The notes: generated by a model from the sequence alone, not told the origin. 64,000 nucleotides of DNA from Candidatus Terraquivivens ruidianensis (GCA_023267975.1 JALNLA010000001.1:310001-374000); one strand, 5' to 3'. Counted from the stretch's first letter, positions 51,750 to 61,008 are shown. Program-made: numbers and translations.

Positions 51750-52601
51750 TTGACTTCTGTCATTTCTTTTCAGCATGCACGAGGCGGCTCTGGCACTTCG
51801 CTCATTTCTATGATTAGCGCAAAGATCCTCTCAAGCTTTGGTAAGGTTGCTTTGCTGGAAATGGACTTCCTTAACCCTCTGCTACATCAAGTCTTTCCGC
51901 AAAAAACCTTGAAGGCACACGTTAACGACTTTATCTTTGGTGAGGCAAGCTTGGACGACGTGCTGGTAGACGTCGGACAAGAGGTTGATGCGAAGCCGAA
52001 GAATTTTTGGGTTGCTTACATGAATCCGCTTGAGGGCGCGAGGAAGAGGATGGAGTTTGCCGACGCTACACGGGATAAGCGGATAACTAAGACTTTTGAG
52101 AACGTTAGTTGGAGGGTCGAAGGCATGCCTTTAGACTTTGTTATGCTTGACATGGCACCGTGGAGTAACTACCTTAACGACATAACATCCATAATATCGG
52201 ATGTTGTATTCTTTATCATAAGGCCGAGCAGACTAGAGCTTACGTTGTTCCTCCATAGGTATGCAACGCAGCTCTCTCGTATAATAGCGAAGGTTGTGCC
52301 CATAATCAACTTCTGCCCTTCGGATGACGAAGAATATGTCCAGATGATTATTAAGAGATTACAGGAGAATTGTCCAGAATGTAAGAACGTTATCACCATA
52401 CCGTATTACCAAGACCTTGCCTCGGGTCCAAGCAAGAAGCTAATCAAAGATTGCTCGCATCCTATATGCCGCGATTTAAGTAAAGCTATACTCAGTCCCG
52501 TCCCTAGAGAGAAGCCTTTTTTCAAAAACTCAAAAAACCATGAAACAAACGGACTAGTGGAAAGGTTGCAGGCTATCCACTATCCTGAAAAAACTCCCTA
52601 A
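51750..52601 (+). CDS. MinD/ParA-like protein with an altered P loop
   Basis: A 283-residue SIMIBI-type protein. The deviant Walker A position reads ARGGSGTSL (10-18): the signature lysine is R11 and the second lysine is T16, so normal ATP binding and hydrolysis look impaired. VALLEMDFLNP and LDMAPWSNYL are the switch regions, with later NFCPSDDEEY and a CPECKNV pair of cysteines. The C terminus is lysine-rich. Function is unknown, perhaps a regulatory or structural relative of ParA. It is near atpF and cannot be tied to it. Confidence 0.7.
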   Translation: MTSVISFQHARGGSGTSLISMISAKILSSFGKVALLEMDFLNPLLHQVFPQKTLKAHVNDFIFGEASLDDVLVDVGQEVDAKPKNFWVAYMNPLEGARKRMEFADATRDKRITKTFENVSWRVEGMPLDFVMLDMAPWSNYLNDITSIISDVVFFIIRPSRLELTLFLHRYATQLSRIIAKVVPIINFCPSDDEEYVQMIIKRLQENCPECKNVITIPYYQDLASGPSKKLIKDCSHPICRDLSKAILSPVPREKPFFKNSKNHETNGLVERLQAIHYPEKTP

Positions 52602-52977
52602 AGTTTAGTATCCTGAGGGTCTCCGGCTCCGTTAGCTCTAGCCCATGGAGCACCCTTCCGAGCCTGTGGAGACCGTAGAAAACTTGTCTTACCGGTATGG
52701 GTTTAGGGAACTTCTCCATCGAATCAAAGTCTATCCTGAGTGTCCAACCCCTCCTTATGCACATCCTTATCTCCTCTTCCTCCATGTCCTTCAGGTGCAC
52801 TACGTCCTTAATCCTTCCGTAACCCACGAATGAGTCCACGTTTTTCTTCATTATAAAGAAGACCATGCTTCCGGGCTCGAACTTCCTCTTCAGGCCTGTG
52901 TAGTACCTCCTCTTGGAGAAGACATGCTCCTCGTTGTTTTCCCCGACAATCCTAAGGATGAAAGCGTTCGCCGTCAT
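52573..52977 (-). CDS. PUA/EVE-like domain protein
   Basis: A 134-residue protein resembling EVE/PUA-like folds: AFILRIVGENNEEHV, KFEPGSMVFFIMKK, GYGRIKDVVHL, and a closing arginine-rich WTLRIDFDSMEKFPKPI. It shares the small-domain topology with 16414-16863 but little sequence. RNA or modified-base binding is an inference. It overlaps the MinD-like gene's end by 29 bp on the opposite strand. Confidence 0.65.
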   Translation of the reverse strand: MTANAFILRIVGENNEEHVFSKRRYYTGLKRKFEPGSMVFFIMKKNVDSFVGYGRIKDVVHLKDMEEEEIRMCIRRGWTLRIDFDSMEKFPKPIPVRQVFYGLHRLGRVLHGLELTEPETLRILNFREFFQDSG

Positions 52978-53050
52978 TTTTAATCAACGACTTTTTGTCT
53001 ACTAATATTTAATGGAACTAATATACGTTCGGTAGCAAAGTGTTTTAGGT

Positions 53051-53098
53051 ACGTTCAGAGACTTTATTCTAAGCCGTTTCCATGTGCTCGCTGAACGT
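53051..53098. repeat. Inverted repeat ahead of the toxin-antitoxin cassette
   Basis: ACGTTCAG (53051-53058) and CTGAACGT (53091-53098) are perfect 8-bp arms with a 32-nt spacer. Their position at the left edge of the toxin-antitoxin region suggests a boundary or regulatory structure. Confidence 0.4.
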
Positions 53099-53113
53099 AG
53101 TCTCCGGTACTGG

Positions 53114-53142
53114 TTCGCCTTTCCAGAAAATTTTTCTTATGA
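53114..53142 (+). repeat. 29-bp direct repeat, left copy
   Basis: Starts TTCGCCTTTCCAGAAAA and continues through an AATTTTTCTTA run. The copy at 53711-53739 matches at 28 of 29 positions. The two flank the toxin-antitoxin module. Confidence 0.75.
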
Positions 53143-53187
53143 AGGTGGGTTCAAGCCTTAACCTTCAAAAACCTTATTATGGAGCCT

Positions 53188-53208
53188 CACTAAAATGGAA
53201 TTTTAGTG
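53188..53208. promoter_or_regulatory. Operator-like palindrome before the antitoxin gene
   Basis: CACTAAAA (53188-53195) and TTTTAGTG (53201-53208) are perfect arms around TGGAA, 7 bases before GTG 53216. This is the normal place for antitoxin autoregulation. Confidence 0.6.
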
Positions 53209-53215
53209 AAGTAAA

Positions 53216-53425
53216 GTGGTCAGAAGCTCCCTTTTAACGGACGACGACAGGGCCCTTCTCTTAAAGGTCAGCAACATGCTCGACGAGCTCTTGGAAACTC
53301 TTGGTGTCCTCGAGGATGAGGAGGCTATGAGGTCTATCGAGGAGGCCGAGGACGACGTCAAAGCTGGTAGGGTTAGAGGATATGAGGAATTCATCGAGGA
53401 GCTGAAGAAGTCTGGAGAGATATGA
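53216..53425 (+). CDS. Antitoxin of a RelBE-like module
   Basis: A 69-residue, very acidic helical protein from GTG 53216: TDDDRALLLKVSNMLDELLETLGVLED, then VKAGRVRGYEEFIEELKKSGEI. The length, charge and place before a RelE-type gene fit an antitoxin of the archaeal RelB-like kind; the C-terminal part would wrap the toxin. It is preceded by an operator-like palindrome and flanked by 29-bp repeats. Confidence 0.72.
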   Translation: MVRSSLLTDDDRALLLKVSNMLDELLETLGVLEDEEAMRSIEEAEDDVKAGRVRGYEEFIEELKKSGEI

Positions 53426-53669
53426 GCTTAAAGTTACCAAGTGTTTTGAAAAGGATTTCCGAAAACTTGACCCGCAGGTGAAAAGAAGGGTGGACTCGGC
53501 TATAAGAAGGCTTGGAGATGATCCCCGTCAAGGAAAACCCCTTAGGGGAGAGCTGTCTGGTAAATGGAGCCTAAGGGTTGGAGATTACAGGGTTATATAC
53601 GTCGTAAACGAAGCAGAAAAGGCTGTCATACTCTACACAGTGAAGCATAGGAAGGTAGCGTACCGATGA
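53422..53669 (+). pseudogene. RelE/ParE-family toxin, apparently frameshifted at the start
   Basis: A RelE-like protein is encoded in the frame that stops at 53667-53669: CFEKDFRKLDPQVKRR, PRQGKPLRGELSG, WSLRVGDYRVIYVV, and ILYTVKHRKVAYR. The conserved N-terminal part lies upstream of the first standard start in this frame (GTG 53478). ATG 53422 overlaps the antitoxin stop in the classical way but is in another frame (MSLKLPS then stop). One extra A in the AAAG at 53429-53432 would give MSLKVTKCFEKDF and a complete toxin. So a single-base loss, a sequencing error, or a CTG start at 53412 must be assumed. Confidence 0.7.
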
Positions 53670-53710
53670 ACGTATTCTTCGAACAAAAACGTTGTGGTTC
53701 TTGACGCTAT

Positions 53711-53739
53711 TTCGCCTTTCCAGAAAATTTTTCTTACGA
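53711..53739 (+). repeat. 29-bp direct repeat, right copy
   Basis: Identical to 53114-53142 except C for T near the end. It lies 42 bases after the toxin stop. Together the repeats bound a 626-bp unit with only the toxin-antitoxin genes. Confidence 0.75.
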
Positions 53740-53776
53740 TGACACTTTTGGAGCGCTCTCTATATATATAGCTGGT

Positions 53777-53825
53777 ATTAGTTACGAACACGGAAAAAAT
53801 TTTTTTCCGTGCAAGATGAACTAAT
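53777..53825. repeat. Dispersed palindromic element, copy 2
   Basis: It opens ATTAGTTACGA and ends AACTAAT, with the perfect inner palindrome CACGGAAAAAA/TTTTTTTCCGTG (offset by one T) in the middle. It is the second copy of the element at 4078-4124, 49.7 kb away. It lies between the toxin-antitoxin repeats and the glycosyltransferase stop. Confidence 0.5.
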
Positions 53826-53865
53826 CGTCCGAGGTGTTAAAGGAGTCTGGAGAGAACCTAACGCT

Positions 53866-56373
53866 TTAAGAGGGTAGCGCTCTGCTAAGGCTTGAAGCTC
53901 GGCTTTTTCGGTATGCTCTTCTGGCCAGAAGTAGCAGGAGTGCGAAAGGCAGGAATGCTAAAACGTTCTCGGGTATCACGAGGTAGGTGTATTTGCCGGT
54001 ATATCCCGTGTACATGGTTATAGGTACACGTACGACTCTAACACCTCCCGGTAATTCTTCTACTATAAATGACTGGTGTTGGAACCTGAGGTGTATGTAG
54101 CAGTTGGTACACGTCGGTAGGTTCACGGGCACGAAGACATCCTCCTCAAAGTCGCCATAATAAGTACCGCTGAAAGAACCGCTTCCTATTTGTGTGCCCA
54201 AGTTGTTGGTATCGGGTGAGACATAAACATCAACATAACCTGTCATAAAGCCTTTTTTATTACTCACCCCGGCGAAGTGGAAGACCCAAGTCCCATCGTC
54301 TGAATCCTCAAAGTTATAGGTTGACTCAGACCTCCAATAATAGTATGTAGATGAACTCAAACTTTGGGAACCGGATGGTTGGGTCGTACTCATCGTACCA
54401 CTTCCTACTGTGGTGCCACCGTTGGGGTAAAGGTACAGGGTCTGATAAGGCACGTAGGCTTGAGCCTGCTGTATCGGCTGGAAGCTCACGAGAAGCATGA
54501 GCGACGTCGTCACGAATAATATGCCAGCCTTCCTCAACATGGAGGAATCTGGGCCGAACCTCGAACCGTAGAAGAGGAGCACTCCCAAGCAAGCAGAAGC
54601 CAGGGCAGAGGCCGCATCGTAGAGCACAAGGGGCCCCATACCGAGGAGAAGCCTTAAGGGAATGTAGGAGGATACTACTGCCACGACGCTGATGAGTAGC
54701 CTCGGCATCATGGCTCCGATTCGGATGCTTCGGCCCATCAGCCAAACGAGCGTGGCGATTCCCACGGATATGCTGGCCATCAAAATGGCGTACTCGGCCG
54801 GTTGTGGTATCCTGCTCCCTGACCCTTCGATGCTCGTCAGCAAGAGCTTAAGGAGGGCGTAGGCCAAGAAGGAGGATAGGAACGATAGTATTGCGCAGGA
54901 TACTATCCCTGACCTCTTCTTCATCGATTGCCTGCCCCTGAAGATTTTCCTGATGATGAACGCAAAGATGCCCTCGGTAATCTTTCCGGTCTTCAGCGTC
55001 CTGAACCAAGCAGACTCCTTTTTACTAAACAGCCCCTTGAGCGCAGCCATTGCCTGAAAGGTTGCCAAGACATGCATGAGCGGAATGAAGGTGAAAGCTC
55101 CCTGCCAATGCCTAGACGCCCTGTACTCTAAGTATAGACCAGTCAGGTTGACGAGTGGTATGGCCATCATGTTGGTGAGCAGTAGCGACCACCCGAAAAT
55201 CGAGGTCCAGAACGGTATCTTCACCCTCAGGACTTCCGCAACCAACCATACGACCGTCCCAAGGATGAGGAACAAGCTGCTGAGGTAGTATGGGGATAGG
55301 TAGAGAAATTCCAGCTTCTCCCTCAACGATAAGAACTTGCTCCTAAGTATCTCCATGAAATAACGCTTCACAGCAAAGGTGTGGCCTTCAGCCCATCTTG
55401 CCCTCTGCCTAATCAGCGACATAAGGGTGGCGGGGCACTCGGCGGGCGCAGCTGCCAGCTGAGTGTACTTGACCTTGTAACCGTCCCGATAAAGCCTGAG
55501 CGTCAAGTCCCAGTCCTCCGTCAGGCTGTCCCTCCAGCCATACTGGCGTAGTATGTCGGCCCTTATCATGAAGACGCTACCTGATATCATACGCATGCCC
55601 AGCATCAAATCGTTCACGAGCAACCTCTCAACCAAGTAGTTGCCCGCGTACTCGGCGCTCACGGCCTTCGTTATCCAGTTCTCGGAAGCGTTCAGGACGT
55701 GCCACTGGTAACCTTGAACTACAACGATCTCCCTAGAGCTGTACAGCTCGTCCAACATCTTACGTATGCCTCTGCCGTTCAGTTGACCGTTCTCGTATCC
55801 GTTACCGAATTCGTTAAGTAGCCTCTGGATTATGTCCTTTGGTGGTATGAAGTCTGCATCGAATACAACGACGTACTCCGCCTCATCGCTCATGAACTTG
55901 AGCGCCTCACGTAGCGCTCCACCTTTGAAGCCGCTCCTACTCTTCCTGTGGATTATCTTCACGCGCGGGTCTTTTTCATAGCGTCTCAATATGGTGGGCG
56001 TCGAGTCGGTCGAGTCGTCCACGACGATGACCTCGTATTTCGGGTAGTCCAAGGAAAGGAGAGCTTCCATGAGCCTCGCCGCAACCTTCTCTTCGTTGTA
56101 GAGGGGTATGTGGATACTCACCATCGGATAGTAGCCGTTACCTAAGGGGTCGGTAGTGCCGCCGTTCGTGTTGTGCCCGTTGTGCCTTAACTTTATACCG
56201 CCGTTCGTGTGGAATTTGTTGTTTCCGTTACCGTTGTTTCCATTCCTCTTGAAAAGTATGTAGGCCGTATATGCCAGCGCTAGATAGTACCTTATCGCGT
56301 ACGTAAAGAAGAGTAAGCCGAATGCCAGGCTGAAGTACGGTAGTAGCTCAAGCACCTGCAACGCTATCGCCAC
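53866..56373 (-). CDS. Membrane family 2 glycosyltransferase with exported C-terminal domain and sorting-like tail
   Basis: An 835-residue protein. After an N-terminal membrane stretch and an Asn/Gly-rich segment (43-80), the GT-A domain has VVDDS (118-122), DAD (172-174), TED (285-287) and QRARW (323-327), a full processive-type GT2 set. Further membrane segments follow to about 640, with AQAYVPY resembling a signal-peptidase site. Residues about 645-795 form an exported, beta-rich, Thr/Ser-rich domain with TCTNCY. The tail is IPEN (800-803), a hydrophobic run, and RRAYRKSR, like exosortase/archaeosortase signals. The upstream archaeosortase gene overlaps the start by 26 bp. Product polymer unknown. 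Confidence 0.85.
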   Translation of the reverse strand: MAIALQVLELLPYFSLAFGLLFFTYAIRYYLALAYTAYILFKRNGNNGNGNNKFHTNGGIKLRHNGHNTNGGTTDPLGNGYYPMVSIHIPLYNEEKVAARLMEALLSLDYPKYEVIVVDDSTDSTPTILRRYEKDPRVKIIHRKSRSGFKGGALREALKFMSDEAEYVVVFDADFIPPKDIIQRLLNEFGNGYENGQLNGRGIRKMLDELYSSREIVVVQGYQWHVLNASENWITKAVSAEYAGNYLVERLLVNDLMLGMRMISGSVFMIRADILRQYGWRDSLTEDWDLTLRLYRDGYKVKYTQLAAAPAECPATLMSLIRQRARWAEGHTFAVKRYFMEILRSKFLSLREKLEFLYLSPYYLSSLFLILGTVVWLVAEVLRVKIPFWTSIFGWSLLLTNMMAIPLVNLTGLYLEYRASRHWQGAFTFIPLMHVLATFQAMAALKGLFSKKESAWFRTLKTGKITEGIFAFIIRKIFRGRQSMKKRSGIVSCAILSFLSSFLAYALLKLLLTSIEGSGSRIPQPAEYAILMASISVGIATLVWLMGRSIRIGAMMPRLLISVVAVVSSYIPLRLLLGMGPLVLYDAASALASACLGVLLFYGSRFGPDSSMLRKAGILFVTTSLMLLVSFQPIQQAQAYVPYQTLYLYPNGGTTVGSGTMSTTQPSGSQSLSSSTYYYWRSESTYNFEDSDDGTWVFHFAGVSNKKGFMTGYVDVYVSPDTNNLGTQIGSGSFSGTYYGDFEEDVFVPVNLPTCTNCYIHLRFQHQSFIVEELPGGVRVVRVPITMYTGYTGKYTYLVIPENVLAFLPFALLLLLARRAYRKSRASSLSRALPS

Positions 56374-56908
56374 CAGTGCGCGTGCTGATGAACCAGAAGA
56401 GCATGAGCCAGCCGAACGTGACGAAGCTACCGAAATAGTCGTGGAATATTATGGCCGGACCTTTTCCAACGTATACGGCTATGAGAGCTACGAGGGCTAT
56501 CCTAAGTATGTTTACTAGGATTGTTCCCTGAAGGCCTACCAAGGTCGTCGTGAGCTTTCCGAGAAGGGATGAGGACGATTCCTTAAGGACGAGGTAGGAT
56601 ATGGCCGAGAATATCACGATGCTCTGCCAGCCTATGCAGTTCCAAGCTATGTACAGGGCAATTGCTCCGCCCGGCGCATTTAGGTAAACGATGGGGCCCG
56701 ACAGCGTAGCCTCGAGCCCGAAAAGGGCCAGCATGGATGCCGTGAAGCGTGCCACGAGCGGAGCGATGTACGTCTCTATAAACCACCATAGGCCGATCGA
56801 CTTTATAATCTCCGTGAGAAACTCGTTAAAGGTGATGTAAAAAGGCATGATTATAAGGGTAAACGACGCGGCTATGAGAAGTACGGCGTAGCCCCTTTCT
56901 TCCCTCAA
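56348..56908 (-). CDS. Archaeosortase/exosortase family protein
   Basis: A 186-residue membrane protein with about six segments and the triad of the family in order: C91 in AWNCIGWQS, R136 in NILRIALV, and H156 in FHDYFGSF. These proteases/transpeptidases cut proteins with a C-terminal short motif, membrane helix and basic tail. The gene is directly upstream of the glycosyltransferase, which has such a tail, overlapping by 26 bp. This suggests a dedicated enzyme-target pair, though not a proven one. The subfamily is not decided. Confidence 0.88.
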   Translation of the reverse strand: MREERGYAVLLIAASFTLIIMPFYITFNEFLTEIIKSIGLWWFIETYIAPLVARFTASMLALFGLEATLSGPIVYLNAPGGAIALYIAWNCIGWQSIVIFSAISYLVLKESSSSLLGKLTTTLVGLQGTILVNILRIALVALIAVYVGKGPAIIFHDYFGSFVTFGWLMLFWFISTRTGGDSVAGA

Positions 56909-57006
56909 CGCCGTTTAGCTCCGTGTTTTTAATACTTAAAAATAAATTTTTCCCTTATATAGTTATGTTAGGAAAAGCATCGGCCCTTATCACGTCTGAC
57001 GTAGCA

Positions 57007-57017
57007 ATTTATATATT
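57007..57017 (+). promoter_or_regulatory. TATA box for the atpE-A-B operon
   Basis: ATTTATATATT lies about 37 bases before ATG 57049, so a short leader is expected. Confidence 0.5.
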
Positions 57018-57048
57018 CCGAAACAAGGCAACTAATGCCTGAAAGTGT

Positions 57049-57651
57049 ATGTCGGATGCTTTGGATAAAGTTCTCAAAAAGGTCGCTGAGGAGACCATGA
57101 TGGAGTGCTTTTCTTTGTTGGACTCTGCCGAGAAGGATGCCATGGTGCTTTTGGATAGTGAAATGCGTGAGGCCAGCAGCGAGGCTGTGGAAATAATCGA
57201 ATCGGCCAAGAGGCAGGCCGAGCTGGAGAGGTCTAGGATACTTAGCGTAGCAGAGGTTGAGGCTAGGAATGAGATGCTCATACTCGTCGAGGAATACGTC
57301 AACATGGTCATAGAGCGTGCCATGGAAAAGCTGAGGCATACTCCAACCATGCCGGATTACAGGGATGCGATGAAAAAGCTACTCCTCGAGGGCCTGAACG
57401 CTGTAGGAAGCGACGTAAAGGTATGGACGAATGCAAGGAGCATAGGCCTGCTGAGGGAGCTGGCCGAAGAGGTCTCTACGAGCACGGGCTTTAAGGTATA
57501 TGTGGACGATGAAGCAATAGACTGCATAGCTGGCTTAAAGGTTAGCAGCTTGGACGGAAAGAGGGTCTTCGACAACACAGTCGAGGGAAGGCTGAGGCGC
57601 CTAAGGCCGGTCCTTAGAAGGGAAGTTGCCAAGCTGCTGGCCATCGAATAA
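57049..57651 (+). CDS. atpE: A-type ATPase subunit E
   Basis: A 200-residue peripheral stalk subunit. A long coiled coil (about 25-100, SAEKDAMVLLDSEMREASSE then IIESAKRQAELERS) is followed by a globular end with CIAGLKVSSLDGKRVFDNTVEGRLRR, the family's G-G-hhh pattern. It begins the E-A-B locus; atpA begins 42 bp after its stop. It pairs with H from 42424. Confidence 0.9.
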   Translation: MSDALDKVLKKVAEETMMECFSLLDSAEKDAMVLLDSEMREASSEAVEIIESAKRQAELERSRILSVAEVEARNEMLILVEEYVNMVIERAMEKLRHTPTMPDYRDAMKKLLLEGLNAVGSDVKVWTNARSIGLLRELAEEVSTSTGFKVYVDDEAIDCIAGLKVSSLDGKRVFDNTVEGRLRRLRPVLRREVAKLLAIE

Positions 57652-57693
57652 GATATTAATACGAATGGATGCGGCTAAGTGGGTGGACGTTTT

Positions 57694-59478
57694 ATGGGTA
57701 TCGAAGGCAAGATAATATGGGTTGCAGGACCAGCGGTAAAGGCAGATGGTATGCTCGGCGCGAAAATGTACGAGACCGTTTACGTCGGCGAGGAGAGGCT
57801 CATAGGCGAGATAATAAGGTTGACAGGAGACGTCGCCTTCGTACAGGTTTACGAGAACACTAGCGGGCTCTCGCCAGGAGAGCCTGTTTATGGTACTGGA
57901 CAACCGCTCTCGGTCATGCTTGGCCCTGGAATAATAGGAAGCATCTACGACGGAGTTCAGAGACCCTTGGATAGGATTGCGTCTGCCATCGGGCCATTCG
58001 TGAAGAGAGGGGTCCAAGCCCCTCCGCTACCGTTCGAGAAGAGGTGGAGGTTTAAGCCTCTCGTAAAGAAAGGAGATGTGCTCAGCCCAGGAGACTTTGT
58101 AGGCGTGGTCCAAGAGACGCCTTTAGTTGAGTGCAGGATAATGGTGCCACCCGACAGCAAGGGCGGAGAGGTGGTTCACATAGCGGAAGAGGGAGACTAC
58201 ACGGTCGAGGATACTGTTGCAGTACTCTCTAAAAGTGGAGTAAACGAGGAGATAAAGCTGTACCATCGCTGGCCTGTCAGGACGCCGAGACCCTTCAAGA
58301 GGAGGCTTAGTCCGGAGGTACCGCTCATCACTGGCCAAAGGGTCATAGACACATTCTTCCCGATGGCAAAGGGAGGAACCGGATGCATACCCGGAGCATT
58401 CGGGACAGGCAAGACTGTCATGCTACACAACCTCGCCAAATGGAGCGACGCCAAAGTGATATTCCACGTGGGCTGCGGCGAGAGAGGGAACGAGGAGGCA
58501 GAAGTCCTGACGAAGTTCCCGGAGCTTACAGACCCTTACAGCGGAAGACCTCTCATGGAAAGGACGGCGCTGATAGCCAACACGAGCAACATGCCCGTGG
58601 CCGCGAGGGAAGCTAGCATATACACCGGGGTCACCATGGCCGAGTTCTACAGGGACATGGGATACGACGTGCTCTTGGTTGCGGATTCGACGAGCAGATG
58701 GGCTGAGGCGCTGAGGGAGATAAGCGGTAGGCTCGAGGAGATGCCTGCAGAGGAGGGCTATCCAAGTTACCTCGCCAGTAGGCTTGCCGAGTTCTACGAA
58801 AGGGCTGGAAGGGTTGAGACGTTCGGAAGACCAGAAAGAATCGGGAGCGTCACGCTGATAGGCGCCGTCAGCCCGCCTGGCGGTGACTTCACGGAGCCGG
58901 TGACTACGCACACGATGCGCTTCATAAGGACCTTCTGGGGCCTCGACCCAAACTTGGCGTACAGCAGACACTATCCAGCCATCAACTGGATAACGAGCTA
59001 CTCGGGATACGTCGAAACCGTCAAGGTATACTGGGAGTCCCAGGTAAGCAAGGAGTGGTCTGAGCTCAGGTCCTACGTTTACTCCATACTACAAAGGGAG
59101 GAGGAGCTCTTAGAGATAGTGAGGCTCCTTGGACCAGAGGCCCTGCCCGACGAGGAGAAGCTTTTGCTGGACGTAGCCAGGATGGTAAGGGAGGGCTTCC
59201 TGCAGCAGAGCGCTTACGACGAAATGGATGCCTACTGCGACGTGAGAAAGCAGGTCAAGCTACTCGGGCTTTTCGCAGAGTTCCACAAACTGGCGGTAGA
59301 TGCTCTCAAGCGGGGTGTGCCCTTGAAGAGCATAAGGGGTATGCCGATAATATTCAGGCTCATCAGGGCTAAGTCTGAGGTCAGGAACGATGAGGTCGAG
59401 AAACTCGACGCGTTGCTCGAGACGATGAGGTCTGCGTTCGAGAAGCTCATGGCTGAGGAGGTCGTGGCGGTGAGATGA
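57694..59478 (+). CDS. atpA: A-type ATPase catalytic subunit A
   Basis: A 594-residue catalytic subunit starting at ATG 57694 (MGIEGKII), with GGTGG 8 bases upstream; the longer frame from 57679 only adds GGRFM. The nonhomologous insert of A subunits is present. The P loop is GAFGTGKTV, and the [22 protein letters not shown] and [28 protein letters not shown] regions are intact. No intein interrupts the P loop, unlike several archaeal homologues. ATGA overlap with atpB. Confidence 0.97.
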   Translation: MGIEGKIIWVAGPAVKADGMLGAKMYETVYVGEERLIGEIIRLTGDVAFVQVYENTSGLSPGEPVYGTGQPLSVMLGPGIIGSIYDGVQRPLDRIASAIGPFVKRGVQAPPLPFEKRWRFKPLVKKGDVLSPGDFVGVVQETPLVECRIMVPPDSKGGEVVHIAEEGDYTVEDTVAVLSKSGVNEEIKLYHRWPVRTPRPFKRRLSPEVPLITGQRVIDTFFPMAKGGTGCIPGAFGTGKTVMLHNLAKWSDAKVIFHVGCGERGNEEAEVLTKFPELTDPYSGRPLMERTALIANTSNMPVAAREASIYTGVTMAEFYRDMGYDVLLVADSTSRWAEALREISGRLEEMPAEEGYPSYLASRLAEFYERAGRVETFGRPERIGSVTLIGAVSPPGGDFTEPVTTHTMRFIRTFWGLDPNLAYSRHYPAINWITSYSGYVETVKVYWESQVSKEWSELRSYVYSILQREEELLEIVRLLGPEALPDEEKLLLDVARMVREGFLQQSAYDEMDAYCDVRKQVKLLGLFAEFHKLAVDALKRGVPLKSIRGMPIIFRLIRAKSEVRNDEVEKLDALLETMRSAFEKLMAEEVVAVR

Positions 59479-60890
59479 GCTTGAGCAAGGACAAGAGGTC
59501 AACGCCAGCTGGCCTGACGTACGGAACGATCAGCGAAATAAAAGGCCCACTCATGATAATAGAAGGCGTGACGAAGGCATCTTACGATGAGCTCGTGGAG
59601 ATAGAGACGAGGGAAGGCGAGAGACGCCTGGCAAGGGTTCTTGAGGTCGGAATGGGCAAAGCAGTTGTACAAGTCTTCGAGGGGACGCATGGTCTATCAA
59701 TAGAGGGCACGGTCGCGAGGTTCTTGGGCAGGGTCATGGAGCTTGGCGTATCGGAGGATATGCTCGGCAGGACCTTCGATGGACTCGGAAGACCGCTCGA
59801 CGGGTTACCGGAGCCGATACCGAGGGAGTTCAGGGACGTGAACGGTGAGCCAATTAACCCCGAGAGACGCGATTATCCGAGCGACTTCATACAGACAGGC
59901 ATGTCAGCAATAGATGGAATGAACTCGCTTGTCAGAGGCCAGAAGCTACCGATATTCTCCGGCGCTGGCTTGCCGCACAACATGCTGGCCGCGCAGATAG
60001 CTAGGCAGGCGACGGTTCCCGGCAAGGAAGAGGAATTTGCGGTTGTGTTCGCAGCCATAGGCGTCCAGAACGATGAGGCGAGGTTCTTCAAGGAGAGTCT
60101 CGAGAAGAGCGGAGCGATATCTAGGAGCGCCCTCTTCCTAAACTTGGCGGACGACCCGGCAATAGAGAGAATCATAACGCCGAGGATAGCGCTGACGCTT
60201 GCCGAGTATCTTGCTTTCTGGCACGACTACCACGTACTCGTAATCTTGACGGATATTACCAACTACTGCGAAAGCCTGCGGGAGATAAGCGCCGCGAGGG
60301 AAGAGGTTCCAGGAAGGAAGGGATATCCAGGATACATGTACACGGATCTTGCCTCGAACTACGAGAGGGCCGGAAGGATAAAAGGCAAGAAGGGCAGCGT
60401 GACGCAGATGCCCATACTGAGCATGCCGAGCGACGACATCACGCACCCAATACCAGACCTAACGGGCTACATCACGGAAGGCCAGATAGTTCTGAGCAGG
60501 GAGCTCTACAGGAAGGGAATATACCCGCCGATAAACGTGCTAATGTCTCTGAGTAGACTGATGGGACCCGGAATCATCGCCGAGAAAAGGACGAGGGCTG
60601 ACCACGGTGACGTGAGCAACCAGCTTTATGCAGCCTACTCAAGGGCTGTTCAGTTAAGAGCCTTGGCTGAGATAGTGGGAAGGTCTGGTTTATCTGCAAC
60701 CGACATAAAGTATCTGGAGTTCGGTGACCTATTCGAGCAAAGGTTCTTAAAGCAGGGCTATGACGAGAACAGGTCTTTGGATGACACGTTGGAAATAGCT
60801 TGGGATATACTCTCGAGCCTGCCGGAGCAGGAGCTGACGAAGATAAAGGAAGAGCATATCCACAAATACTACAAAGCAAAGAGCAGATGA
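59475..60890 (+). CDS. atpB: A-type ATPase subunit B
   Basis: A 471-residue noncatalytic subunit: [34 protein letters not shown] (the degenerate P-loop), and [20 protein letters not shown] near the end. It forms the hexamer with A. Start ATG overlaps the atpA stop. In most archaea subunit D follows; here an unrelated ECF-like gene follows after 118 bp. Confidence 0.97.
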   Translation: MSLSKDKRSTPAGLTYGTISEIKGPLMIIEGVTKASYDELVEIETREGERRLARVLEVGMGKAVVQVFEGTHGLSIEGTVARFLGRVMELGVSEDMLGRTFDGLGRPLDGLPEPIPREFRDVNGEPINPERRDYPSDFIQTGMSAIDGMNSLVRGQKLPIFSGAGLPHNMLAAQIARQATVPGKEEEFAVVFAAIGVQNDEARFFKESLEKSGAISRSALFLNLADDPAIERIITPRIALTLAEYLAFWHDYHVLVILTDITNYCESLREISAAREEVPGRKGYPGYMYTDLASNYERAGRIKGKKGSVTQMPILSMPSDDITHPIPDLTGYITEGQIVLSRELYRKGIYPPINVLMSLSRLMGPGIIAEKRTRADHGDVSNQLYAAYSRAVQLRALAEIVGRSGLSATDIKYLEFGDLFEQRFLKQGYDENRSLDDTLEIAWDILSSLPEQELTKIKEEHIHKYYKAKSR

Positions 60891-61008
60891 TAAGCTCAGT
60901 TTTGGTATCGGCCTAAAGCTATCATACGACGCACGGTTCCTATGTAAACTACGTAATTTAATTCGGTTAGCCTTTTTACAGGTCGAATCTAAGTAACCCA
61001 AGGTAAGC

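Noticed and set aside
53866-56373. Cellulose synthase
   Set aside because: GT2 motifs fit many polymers, and no BcsB or PilZ-like partner is present, so a named product is not justified.
57694-59478. Intein in ATPase subunit A
   Set aside because: The P loop and flanking sequence are continuous at normal length.
60891-61008. Riboswitch before the ECF S-like gene
   Set aside because: The 118-bp leader shows no conserved aptamer or stable stem I could recognise.
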